NCBI RefSeq assembly: GCF_003086295.3
Contig: NC_092052.1
Location: forward strand, 26,945,427-27,009,426
DNA length: 64,000 nucleotides
From: Arachis hypogaea
Taxonomy: Eukaryota > Streptophyta > Magnoliopsida > Fabales > Fabaceae
Direction: 5' to 3'
Part shown: one piece after another, positions 53,601 to 63,376 of the stretch
Layout of the letters: each line of letters opens with the position of its first letter
Numbering within the stretch: the first letter of the stretch is position 1
Notes under the pieces: model-generated
The model's database searches: none
Told to the model about the DNA's origin: nothing
Seen by the model: only the letters and a program-made list of their open reading frames with translations
Program-made: the position numbers and the translations under genes

Positions 53601-55134
53601 GGAGAATTACTCAATTAATAATTACTAAAAATCCAAATAATTTATAATTACTAATTGAATTATTAATTATTAAGCATAACAGTAAACACAAAAATTACTT
53701 ACATATACAAGATGTTAAAGATATTCTGATATATGCTCGTCAGCACGTGTGATGTCACGCTTTTTCATTTTTGTCTTTAACGCTACACTAAAATAATATA
53801 GAAAGAAATTATTTATATTTTTCTTTTTTCTTTTTTACTGAAAACAATAATAATAATAACTATTAATCTATTTACTAAACACATATCCTAAGAATTACTA
53901 ATTATCCTATCTAAATATGTTTCCATTATTTTTCAATATATATTGCAAAAATGCCTAAAATTACTAAACATACTAAAATTTAATAACAATAATTTTTTTT
54001 CCAATAAATAATTAAAATAAAAAACATAACGGTATATATATATATAATAATTCAATTTTATTATTAAAAATTTCACGCACTATACATATAAATTAACTAG
54101 AAATTTAAACTAATAAAAACCGAAACATCTAATATTTTATATAAAAAAAATTTAAATAATAATCAAAGCTAATATATTTTAGTTAAATTTTAACCTAAAA
54201 ACCTAAATCACTAAAAAATTATATCCGAATTAAATAAATAATAATTCTATTTTGAAATCAATTATTTTAAATAAAATTAAAATTATTAATTTTTTTCTAA
54301 TAAGTTATTTAAAATATAACTAAAATTACTAAAAACATCTGTTTTTTAAAAAAGTAAAAATTAAAACAAAACTAAAATTCTAAAGCGGCCTTTTTTCATA
54401 TAAATTATATAAAATCAAACTAAAAATAATAAAATTCTGTTTTTTAAAAAATTAATTAAACAAAATTAAAATTAAAAAAATATACACTAACATTCAACTA
54501 ATACTATACACTAACGATAATTTATCAATGCTAACAATTAATACTATTATTATAACTTTAACAAAGAAAATATATTTTTTAACTACTCCTAATCAACTAA
54601 TAATTAATTTATTTATCTACTTAATCAAAAAACTATTTTAAAAATATTATATACTATTTGTTTTTAGAATTTTTAGTTCAAAAAAATAGGATTAACCCTA
54701 ACTAACTACTAATAAAACGTTTAAAATATTAACCATTTTCTATCTTTGACTGACTGCCGTTTTCTTTATTGTGGGAATGTGGGGTAAGTAAAATGGCAAC
54801 TTCCAGCTTCTTCAAACAGAATGAATAATAGGAATGGAGACAATGAACTGAAGAAGAAAGAATGAAGGAAGAAGGGAGTTGGCGTTTTCATTAACGTGTG
54901 GAAAGAGAAAGGAACCTGCCACGTGTCGATCATGCACAACAAAACGTCGGTGACATTTTGATCAACACGTCAGTGACATTTTTCACATAACGGCGTCGAC
55001 GTCTTCCTTGCGGCTCCCATAGCGCCGTTAAACTCTCCTGTTCGGTCATTTTTGTGGGTAACACCACCTTTGGTCCAATATTAAAAAAAAAAGTTCAAGT
55101 TAGACACAATCTCAAAGGCACCATAGCATTCACC
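53601..55134. other. AT-rich right part of the 9.6-kb MULE
   Basis: Very AT-rich to about 54720, then a mixed region with repeated CGTCGGTGACATTTTG / CACGTCAGTGACATTTTTCA and GGCGTCGACGTC words (54945-55000), and finally the right inverted repeat. No gene. Confidence 0.6.
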
Positions 55135-55143
55135 ATTTTTTAT
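55135..55143. repeat. Target-site duplication, right copy of the 9.6-kb MULE
   Basis: ATTTTTTAT, identical to 45544-45552. Confidence 0.9.
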
Positions 55144-55171
55144 ATATACATAGTGTTTTTGAATAACATAC

Positions 55172-55482
55172 CTGGCCAGTTTTTTCATTGACAAAGGCAT
55201 TACTGCAGTTGAGGCCTCTATAGATGATGCAAGGATGATGAGTATGCAAATAATTCAAACCTTCAAGAATCTGCTTAGACCATTTCTTTAGAGCCTTCAA
55301 GAAAACATGTTTGTGCCTCTTCCGGTATTCCCTCAGATTGCCACTGTTACATACCTCAGTAATGAAATTGAGTGTGTTGTTCATGTCATCCTCCCAGAAG
55401 GCGAAAAGTGAAATGATATGTTCATTGGAAATGCTTTTGAGCAATGTGACTTCAGAGTAATGCCTATCCACCATGGAAAGAT
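55172..55482 (-). pseudogene. WNK11-like kinase pseudogene, exon 2 part
   Basis: The minus strand encodes [76 protein letters not shown] and [19 protein letters not shown], ending at a good donor CAG|GTATGT (55171). The order matches WNK11-type kinases from the alphaC helix to the catalytic loop. The catalytic HRD is replaced by YRG, so the kinase is inactive even where the frame is open. The upstream part of the same exon lies at 63180-63376, cut off by a retrotransposon at 55483. Confidence 0.9.
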
Positions 55483-56918
55483 TGATAAACCACTATTTTA
55501 TGGTATATTTTGGATTGAATTGAGTGAATTTTATCAACTATTCTCACACTTATCCATATAAATTGCATGTTTTTAAGTTTCCTTTCTAATTTTATGCTAT
55601 GATTGAAAACATGCTTCTTTGGCCTTAAAATTGCTAATTTTTAATCATCTTTTATTACCATTCGATGCCATGATATGTGTGTTAAGTGTTTCAGGTTTTA
55701 TAGGGTAGGGATGACTTAGAAGATGGAAAGGAAGCATGCAAAAGTGGAACGAACACAAAGATTTGCAGATTTGAGAAGCTGGTACCGACGCATACGCGTG
55801 GCTGACGCGTGCGCGTGACCAAATACAACGTCTACATGACGCGTACGCGTGACCTTGCGCATAGTTAAACGATGCGTATGCGTGGCTGACGCGTACACGT
55901 GACGAGCGGCATGTGCCTCGATAAAGAGAAAACGCCGGGGGCGATTTTCGGGCTACTTTTGGCCCAGTTTCAAGCCCAAAAAGAAAGACAAGAGGCTGGA
56001 GAGGGGAGCTGGAAAGGGTGGATTTCTCTCTTTAGGTTTTAGGGTTTCTTATTTTATTTTCAGTTTCATTTAGGTTTAGATTCTACCTCTCATCTTGATT
56101 CAAGTTCCTCTTTTAATTTCCTATTATTACCTCTTTGCTCTTTTAATTTTATATGTTATTTCCTTTACCTTGTTACTTTATTGTTCATGACTCTTTGTTG
56201 ATTCTAATTTCTTTTTAATGCACTTTGAGGTATTTTATGTTTATTGTCGCTTTCTTCAATTTGTTGTTATTGTATTCTTGCAATTGTTAGTCTTAGATTT
56301 TACTATTTCTTGTTAATTTTTTATATTTTTATTTTGTGTCTTCCAAGTGTTTGACAAAATATTTGGTTGGATTTTAAAATAGATTTTTGTGTTCTTTTCT
56401 TAAATTGAGTAATTTGGAGACTCTTGAATTGTCAAAGTCTCTTGTTGATTGGTGATTGAAAGTTGCTAGTTGGGTTGAGTTTCAATAAATCTAGTCTTTG
56501 ATTAGGATTTGTGAACTTAAGTTGATTTTGCTCACTTGACTTTCGTTCAATAGTTAGAGGTTAACTAAGTGAGAGTAAAAGGCAATTACCATCACAATTG
56601 ACAACGATAATGGGGATAGGAATTCCAATTCTCAACCCTTGTTAGGACTTTTCTTAGTTATTAGTTTATTTTCTTGTTATTTACATTCCTTGTTCATCGT
56701 TCAAAAATCCCAAAAATACTTTTCTACAACCAATAATAAGTACACTTTCCTGCAATTCCTTTGAGAGACGACCCGATGCTTAAATACTTCGGTTATTTTT
56801 ATTGGTTTGCATTGTGACAAACAAATTAAACGTTGATTGAGGATTGAATGTCAGTTTAGAACTATACTTCAACGTGATTATTTTTGAGAAATTCTTTACC
56901 GACATTTATCCTCTGTTA
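55483..56918 (+). repeat. 5' LTR of the Ty3-type element
   Basis: 1,436 bp, beginning TGATAAACC. Its last 220 bp match 62961-63179. The terminal CA has become TA. It includes a segment of tandem ACGCGTACGCGTG-type words (55790-55900), and GGGTTTCTTATTTT near 56041 may mark the leader. Confidence 0.85.
55785..55905. repeat. GACGCGTACGCGTG-type short repeats in the LTR
   Basis: Five or six copies of (T/G)ACGCGT(A/G)CGCGTGAC-like words, CG-rich in an AT-rich LTR. CpG-dense words of this kind are common in peanut-type LTRs. No function is shown. Confidence 0.7.
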
Positions 56919-56924
56919 AGTTTT

Positions 56925-56941
56925 TGGCGCCGTTGCCAGGG
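56925..56941 (+). other. Primer-binding site, tRNA-Asp type
   Basis: TGGCGCCGTTGCCAGGG pairs with the 3' end of plant tRNA-Asp (...CCCCGGCAACGGCGCCA) except for one base. Starts 6 bp after the LTR end. Confidence 0.85.
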
Positions 56942-57060
56942 AATTGCAAATGTGTGCCTTATTATTGGTTATTGTATATATTATGAATATGTTTGCCTCT
57001 TACTTCTTTGTTAGTTGTTGCTTGTTTCAGGAGTTTGTTTTCATTATTTCTTATTAGCTT

Positions 57061-57870
57061 TTGATTTTATTTTGTCTTTTCACCATAAATTCTCACCCCT
57101 TTGGCTATGAGTGTGGTTACAACTATGTCGTAGGAAATGGGAACTCCAATGAAGGCTTGCATCAAGGATGGGAGAATCAAAGGTGGGAGGAGGCTCAAGC
57201 ATATGATCAATCTTCATGGCAACAACCCTCTCCAATGCACTATGAGCAGGAGCCATTCCAAGATGTATACCAATCAGATGGCTATGGTGGACCTTCTTGT
57301 GACTATCAACAACCTCCACCATATGCATATGAACCTCCTCCACAACATAGCCCTCAACCATACTCACAAGCCTCATACCACCAAACACCCTCATATGATC
57401 CTAATCCTTATCCACCACACCAACCACCATACGAACTATACTTAGAACCACAACAATTCCAATACCCATACTCCCAAGAACCACCACCTCAATATACACC
57501 ACCTCCATGCTCTTACCAAGATGAACCACCTTCCTATCATGAACCCTTCCTCCCAAGCAATGAACCCTTATATCCATCCCAATCTCCAATGGGTGACACC
57601 CTTGGTCTTATTCTTCAAGGCCAAAGCGAGATGCAAAGGACGACACTAGAATTCGCAGCTGCCTTGACCGAGGTAGTAAGTCGATTAGCTTCCCAATGTT
57701 TGGACACTCAACGAACTCCCATGGCCTCATGCAGAGAATCTAATGAAGAACGGAGCATGAGAGAGAGATTAGAAACTCCGATAAAAAATGAGGAGTGTGA
57801 CTTTGTATTGGAGCAATTGGAGGAAGCCGTAATTGTTAAAGTTTTGTTGAACTTGCTTGAAAAAATTTAA
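57061..57870 (+). CDS. gag-like ORF of the Ty3-type element
   Basis: 269 codons. The likely protein part starts near GYECGYNYVVGNGNSNEG (57106). A Tyr/Pro/Gln-rich region follows (57300-57590, many PPP, QQP and SYHQ words). A helical end comes next: GDTLGLILQGQSEMQRTTLE, FAAALTEVVSRLASQCLD, ECDFVLEQLEEA. This matches the Pro-rich N-terminal gag region of peanut-type Athila/Tat elements as I know them. No CCHC knuckle, protease or polymerase follows, and the frame closes with TAA. The element depends on others for movement. Confidence 0.7.
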   Translation: MILFCLFTINSHPFGYECGYNYVVGNGNSNEGLHQGWENQRWEEAQAYDQSSWQQPSPMHYEQEPFQDVYQSDGYGGPSCDYQQPPPYAYEPPPQHSPQPYSQASYHQTPSYDPNPYPPHQPPYELYLEPQQFQYPYSQEPPPQYTPPPCSYQDEPPSYHEPFLPSNEPLYPSQSPMGDTLGLILQGQSEMQRTTLEFAAALTEVVSRLASQCLDTQRTPMASCRESNEERSMRERLETPIKNEECDFVLEQLEEAVIVKVLLNLLEKI

Positions 57871-58584
57871 TTTAGAACATGGTATTAGAGCTCAAACACA
57901 CAAGCCTAGTGATATTTTTGAACCTATTTGATTGGTTGCATCTTATCAACCAATATTTTATTTTGGTGTGTGTTGTTCTCTCTAAGATTATAATCTTTGT
58001 CTTGATTGATTCTATATTTTCATTGTTTGATGTATGAACGCATTTATACGATTGAGGCATTTGTTTCACAAAGTTCACATACCCAAATAGCCTTACCTTT
58101 TCATCATTCTTTGCAAACCAATGCTGAGCCTATTTTAACCCATTTGTTTTTTATTTTAGCACATCACTAACTCTAAACGGAAAATAATAAATGTCCTTAA
58201 TTTAAATCATTGATTAGTTTAGACTAGTGTGATTTAAGTGTGGAAAAATTGGGTTTGGGAATATTTGATTTGGGAATTGGGTATGTTATACTTTTTGTAA
58301 GAAAGCGAAAAAAATATATAGTTGGGCACATATTCATGCATTCAATACTTGAATCATATGCATTAATTTCTCGTTCATATATATTATTCACCACGTATAT
58401 AAAAAGAATAAAAAGAAAAAAAAAAGAAAAAAAAAAGAGAAAAAAGAAAGCAACACAAGGGGACAAAATGTCCCAAAATAAGTGGTGTTGACAATGCATA
58501 TGTATTGTTCTCAAATTTGGGATGCATGAATATGTGGCAAAAGATAGTCAATGGGTAGTCAAGTTTTTGCATTTTGATTACATG
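57871..58584 (+). other. 3' internal region of the Ty3-type element
   Basis: Non-coding. It includes TTAGCACATCACTAACTCTA and a short AAGTGTGGAAAAATTGGG purine stretch (58228-58245), as in the 3' part of such elements, and a poly-A/G run at 58400-58450. It ends where the copia LTR begins. Confidence 0.6.
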
Positions 58585-58786
58585 TGTTAGAAACAAGAGA
58601 CTGAGAGAGTAATCTGAAAAGTGTATTATTGAGTTGTGTACTGAGGTACAATATACAAGGGGTATTTATAGGTGCTAAATGAATCAAAGTAATAAAGACA
58701 TAGAATCCTACAATTAATGTACAGATATGCTATATAAATATAGACGATGCTAATTGATCTAAATTGATTTTAATGATTCTCTAACA
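58585..58786 (-). repeat. 3' LTR of the copia element
   Basis: 202 bp with perfect TGTTAG / CTAACA inverted ends and a TATTTATAG box near 58663 (reverse CTATAAATACC). It abuts the polypurine tract. Confidence 0.88.
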
Positions 58787-58799
58787 TCCCCCCTCAAAC

Positions 58800-61700
58800 T
58801 CAAGTGGGAGCTAAGGATACCAACTTGAGTTTGGATAACAAAGTCCGAAAGCGAGTCGGGTGATGAGCTTTCGTGAAGATATCAGCAGTCTGATCCAGTG
58901 TCCCAACAGCAATGAGACGAACAACATCAATAAGGATACGTTGCCGAACAAAATGACAATCAATCTCAATGTGTTTGGTGCGTTCATGAAACACATCATT
59001 ATGGGCAATCTGAATAGCACTGCGGTTATCACAAAAAACATCAGTAGGGGACGACTGAGGAGCACCCAGATCTTCGAGAAGCCAACGAACCGAGATAACC
59101 TCAGCAGTGGTGTCAGCGAGGGCACGGTACTCAGCTTCTGTGTTTGAGCGAGCAGTGAACGTTTGCTTCTTAGCACGCCAAGAGATGAGAGCATCGCCAA
59201 GAAACAAACAGTAACTAGTAGTAGAACGACGATCAGTGGGATCACTAGCCCAATCAGCATCAGAGTATGCCTGAAGGGTCAAAGAGGAATGGACAGAAAA
59301 ATAAAGACCATGAAATAGAGTGCCTTTGACATACCGAAGAATGCAAAGAACTGCTGCATAGTGAGTAGTACGAGGAGCAGACAAGAACTGGCTGAGGACA
59401 TGAACTGGATAGGCAATGTCTGGTTGGGTGATAGTCAAGTAGACGAGACCTCCAACTAACTGGCGATAAAGTGTCGGATTATCCAAAACAGTGCCATCCA
59501 TAGGGGTAAATCGAACATTAGGCTCAAGAGGAGTAGACTCAGTGCGACTATCTGTAATCCCAGCGCGAGCAAGAAGATCTGAAGCATACTTAGCCTGAGA
59601 GAGATAAATTCCATCATCTGTGGAGATGACCTCGAGACCAAGAAAATAGCTGAGAGAACCAAGATCCTTCATCTCAAAGGTACGGTGAAGTAAGGCCTTG
59701 AGATCAGAGATACCATCAACATCATCTCCAGTAATGATCATGTCATCAACATACAAAAGTAGAAGAACAACTCCACGGTCGATTTTACGAATGAAAAGCG
59801 CATTCTCATGAGGACTAGAAATAAAACCAAGACTGCATATGGTAGTGCTAAACTTGTCAAACCATTCACGAGGAGCTTGCTTAAGTCCATAAAGTGCCTT
59901 GCGAAGGAGACAAATCTTACTGGAAGGACAAGGATATCCTGGAGGTGGTTTCATATAGACTTTCTGTTTCAAATCCCCATTAAGAAATGCATTCTTCACA
60001 TCCATCTGACTGAGAGACCATCTTTTAACTGCAGCAATGGCAAGGAGAGCTCTAACAGACGTAAGGCGAGCAACAGGAGCAAAAGTCTCTTCATAATCAA
60101 TACCATACTCTTGCGTACAACCTTGAGCAACCAAGCGTGCCTTATAACGGTCAATAGAGCCATCAGAGCGAGTCTTGATCTTGTATACCCATCTACTACC
60201 CACAACTTCCTGATCAGAAGGAGGATCAACCAAATCCCAAGTGTGTGCTTTTTCAAGTGCCTGTATTTCTTCCTGCATTACTTGTTGCCAATTTGGATTT
60301 GTGGAGGCTTCTCTGAATGACTTAGGTTGATGTTGATGAAGAATAGTAAAAAAGCAATGATAATCAAGAAGATGAGGAGGGAGATTCCTTACCCTAGAAG
60401 AACGAGTGGGAGGAGGAGGCATGACACTAGGAGCGGGATCGCCGTCCGAACTAGAATCATCTGGAGATGGAGAAGGTGGAGGATCAGGAGCCTCGAGGGG
60501 TGGACTTGGGGTAGACCCTGTAGTATCATCACTAGGAAATAGATCAACATTTGGGTTAGTAAAAAACAGTGACGGAGTAGAAGGAATGGACTCAAAGAAG
60601 GAAAAACTAGAGAACATGTGATGCTCCCAGAAGACAACATGACGAAATATACGAATACGGCGAGAGATAGGATCCCAACAACGATAACCCTTATGTTCAG
60701 AAGCATAACCAAGAAAACAACACATGCGAGCCCGAGGTTCAAGCTTATTATGTTCATGAGGCTGAAGAAGGACAAAACAGACACAACTAAAAACACTGAG
60801 AGAACTGTAATCGGGAGAAGTACAATAAAGACGCTCAAAGGGAGTAGTGTTACCAAGAACAGAAGAAGGGAGTCTATTGATAGCATGAACAGCAGTGAGG
60901 ACAGCTTCACCCCAAGCACGCTCAGGACAGGAAGAGGAAATAAGCATCGCACGGACAGAGTCAAGAATATGACGGTGTTTACGCTCAGCTCTGCCATTTT
61001 GTTGAGAGGTACCAGGACAAGAAAACTCGGACAAAGTATCCTGTTCAGCGAGAAAATTTAAAAGTTTGGAGTCACGATATTCCATAGCATTATCACGTCT
61101 GAAAATTTTAATGACCTTTGAAAACTGAGTTCGAACCATAGTGGCAAAGTTAATATAAATCTGAGGCAACTCACAACGATTAGTCATCAAATAGACCCAA
61201 GTAAAACGTGAATAATCATCAATAAAGATGACAAAATATCGAGCCCTTCCATAGAAGCGGTGGGAGCGGGGCCCCAAACATCAGAATGAATAAGATCAAA
61301 AGGAGAGCATGCAATAGAGGAATTATTATTAAAGGATAAGGCAGGTTGTTTTGCAGTGTGACAAGAAATGCAAACTAAAGACTCATTTTGAACTTGACCT
61401 AAAACACCCGTAGATATAAGAGGACGTAATTTGCCTAAGGAGCTATGGACAAGACGACGGTGCCACAAGTGAAGAGTAGATGGAGAGGAAGCAGCACAGA
61501 GATTTATAGAGGAAACATGAAGGTTCTCGAGCTCAAATAAGCGTCCGACCTTACATCCAGTCCCGATGATCTTTCCCGTCTGACGATCCTGCACACGACA
61601 ACCAAAATTTGAAAAAATGACATCAAAACCAAGTTCAACAAGCTGACCGACAGAGATAAGATTAAAATTTAATTTTGGAATAAAATAAGCATCAGAAAGA

Positions 61701-62956
61701 TGAATATTGGACTGTGAAATAACCCCGTGATGTGATGGATGCAAGAGGGAACCATTAGCAGTGTTAACAGAAGGTGCATTTGTAGTGGGAGACAATGACG
61801 AAAAAAGATGACGCAAAGGAGACATATGATTGAAACAACCAGAATCAAAATACCATTTAGAATTACTTGGAGGGGTGGAAAGAGTAGCGGGGGTATTACC
61901 AGGAAAGGAGAGAAGTTGCCTAAGAAAGGTTTCAATATCTGATGTTGAGACAGAAGGTATGTTGAGAGATGTGGAAGAGGTGGACTCAGTAGCAGCAGCA
62001 GCAGCAGAGGCAGGCACATGCGAAAAGTTGTTGGGACGAGGTTGATACTTATTCTGATCTGAGCGTGGTGGTCGAGTAGGACAGGTAGCAATCAAGTGAC
62101 CCGAGAGCTTACAATAATGGCAGAACAGTTTCGGGCAGTTGGAGCCAATGTGGCCTTTTTGTTTGCACTTACGACATTCAATAGAAGGACAGTCGGAGAA
62201 GGAATGCCCAGGCCGATTACAATTGCGACAGATTTCGCCCTTTCTGTCGGTGGCAGCAAAGACAATTTCACTTTTAGAACGAAGCAATCCCAAGCGCGTT
62301 TCTTCAGACTTAAGACGAGGAAGAGCATCTTCAAGACTAGGCAAGGGATTCTGATGAAGAAGAGAAGCCCTGACCGGCTCATAGTCATCAGTAAGTGCCA
62401 TTAGAAATTGGATGAGACGTGTCCAGTTCCGATAATCCTCATATGCCTTAGCATCAGTGGGATCTTTAAGAACAGGCTCACAAGAGGTCAACTGATCCCA
62501 AATAATCTCCATCTGAGCAAGAAAATCAAAAACTGCTTGGCCACATTCTTGCTTAAGGCTATGAAGTTCCTTAAGCAGTTGGTACTGATGAGAGAGATCA
62601 GAAATAGTGTAACGTTTTGCCAAATGATCCCATACTTCTTTAGCAGTTTCAAAACGCCCAAACTGTAAATGAATGCCAGGAGTAGAAGTGTTGCGGAACC
62701 AGGTGATAATCTGATGATTTTTACTATCCCAATCTTCTAATTTCTCTGCATAGTCCTTCTTCTTCTCAACATCCTCCTTGGATTTGGAGGCACCATCTTT
62801 GGATACAGTTGGCTTAACAGGACAAGCAATATCACCAGTCACATATCGCCATAATTTTCGCCCTTTAAGAAATCCTCGCATAGCTTCAACCCAATGTGCA
62901 TAGTTGGAGCCATTAAGAATAACAGGGATAGGCTGAAAGACATCCGGTTTTTCCAT
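58800..62956 (-). pseudogene. copia gag-pol polyprotein, one frameshift
   Basis: First frame (62956-61187, 589 codons): gag start with VILNGSNYAHWVEAMRGFL, UBN2-type gag core (EVWDHLAKRYTISD), three CCHC knuckles (CRNCNRPGHSFSDC, CRKCKQKGHIGSNC, CHYCKLSGHLIATC), protease WYFDSGCFNHM, pre-integrase HH-CC (LWHRRLVHSS...CISCH), and integrase start IHSDVWGPAP. Second frame (61277-58800, 825 codons): integrase FIDDYSRFTW and ...TSQQNGRAERKHRHILD, reverse transcriptase with WDLVDPPSDQEVVGSRWVYK and LLLYVDDMIITGDD, RNase H with AYSDADWASDPTDRRSTT and TEAEYRALADTTAE. The frames are joined by a one-base shift near 61245. There is no other stop, so this is a young copy compared with its Ty3 host. Confidence 0.93.
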
Positions 62957-62960
62957 AGCT

Positions 62961-63179
62961 TCAAAAATTCCAAAAATACTTTTCTATAACCAATAATAAG
63001 TACACTTCCCTGCAATTCCTTTGAGAGCCAACCCGATATTTAAATATTTCGGTTATTTTTATTGATATGTATTATGACAAATAAATTAAACGTTAATTAA
63101 GAATTGTATATCAATTTTAGAACTATACTTCAACATGATTATTTTTAAAAAATTCTTTATGGACATTTATCTTCCGTCA
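62961..63179 (+). repeat. Remnant of the Ty3-type 3' LTR
   Basis: Aligns with 56700-56918 (CCAATAATAAGTACACTT, CAATTCCTTTGAGAG, AAATA(C/T)TTCGGTTATTTTTA), about 85-90% alike by eye. It ends ...CTTCCGTCA. Confidence 0.85.
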
Positions 63180-63376
63180 AGTATCATCATCACTCAAGTT
63201 CCCAAGCTTCACTTGGTTCCAAGCCACTCCTGTTCCCTCTTCTTTATCAAATGCTCTGTACACAATTTTGAAAGCACCACTTATTCCTAGTGTCTCACCG
63301 TATCTGCCATATCTTCCGGTTGGATCAACTTTAACAAATGGTTCTTTGTCTCAGGACCGGTGTTTACAATTGGCAT
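63180..63376 (-). pseudogene. WNK11-like kinase pseudogene, exon 1
   Basis: The minus strand starts [11 protein letters not shown] at 63376 and, after a one-base loss near 63345, continues [33 protein letters not shown] and [20 protein letters not shown], reaching the retrotransposon at 63179. This is the N-lobe of a WNK kinase, including the Lys of the glycine-rich loop (FKIVYRAF) that WNKs use in place of the usual strand-3 Lys (VAWN). The reading frame would continue in exon 2 at 55482 once the insertion and one 5-bp flank are removed. Confidence 0.9.

Larger units (their letters stand above)
45553..55134. mobile_element. 9.6-kb MuDR-type MULE with plant-mobile-domain gene
   Basis: The left end reads GGTGAGTTCTATTGTGTCTT and the right end, reversed, GGTGAATGCTATGGTGCCTT: 16 of 20 agree, and both continue to TGTCTAACTTG about 40-50 bp inward. 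Exact 9-bp duplications ATTTTTTAT flank it. Contents: a palindromic array (45827-46085), a MuDR transposase pseudogene (plus), a MAIN-like mobile-domain gene (minus, convergent) and a nested 0.9-kb element (52666-53600). The right end lies 37 bp inside the WNK intron from the exon 2 donor. Confidence 0.88.
58585..62956 (-). mobile_element. Ty1-copia element, 5' LTR lost
   Basis: On the minus strand: gag-pol from 62956 to 58800, purine tract (GAGTTTGAGGGGGGA, about 58801-58787), 3' LTR 58786-58585 (202 bp, TGTTAG...CTAACA ends). The upstream LTR, primer site and leader are missing. Just before the gag start codon the sequence is the Ty3 LTR (62961). A deletion therefore removed the copia 5' end together with most of the Ty3 3' LTR. 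Confidence 0.88.
55483..63179 (+). mobile_element. Ty3-type (Athila/Tat-like) element, deleted, with nested copia
   Basis: 5' LTR 55483-56918 (TGATAAACC...CTGTTA), then a primer site TGGCGCCGTTGCCAGGG (56925-56941), complementary to the 3' end of tRNA-Asp with one mismatch, then a gag ORF (57061-57870) and non-coding 3' sequence to 58584. pol is absent. A copia element occupies 58585 to about 62956. Only the last about 219 bp of the 3' LTR remain (62961-63179). Flanks are AAGAT (55478-55482) and AGTAT (63180-63184), at best a decayed 5-bp duplication. Taking out the whole block with one flank copy restores an open reading frame in the WNK exon. Confidence 0.88.

Noticed and set aside
53209..53614. 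Long Ser- or Lys-rich ORFs on both strands
   Set aside because: They are translations of a (GAA)n microsatellite inside the nested element and have no other content.
30380..55482. Two independent WNK copies
   Set aside because: Order, strand and splice phases fit a single gene, and the leftover intron is a normal size once the two defined insertions are removed. Synteny has not been checked, so this is kept as a possible refutation.
57061..57394. Frames overlapping the Pro-rich gag ORF (57137-57445 plus, 57080-57394 minus)
   Set aside because: His/Met-rich products of repetitive CCA/CAT codons read out of frame.
59808..62404. Plus ORFs of 60-170 codons
   Set aside because: Antisense shadows of the copia gag-pol.
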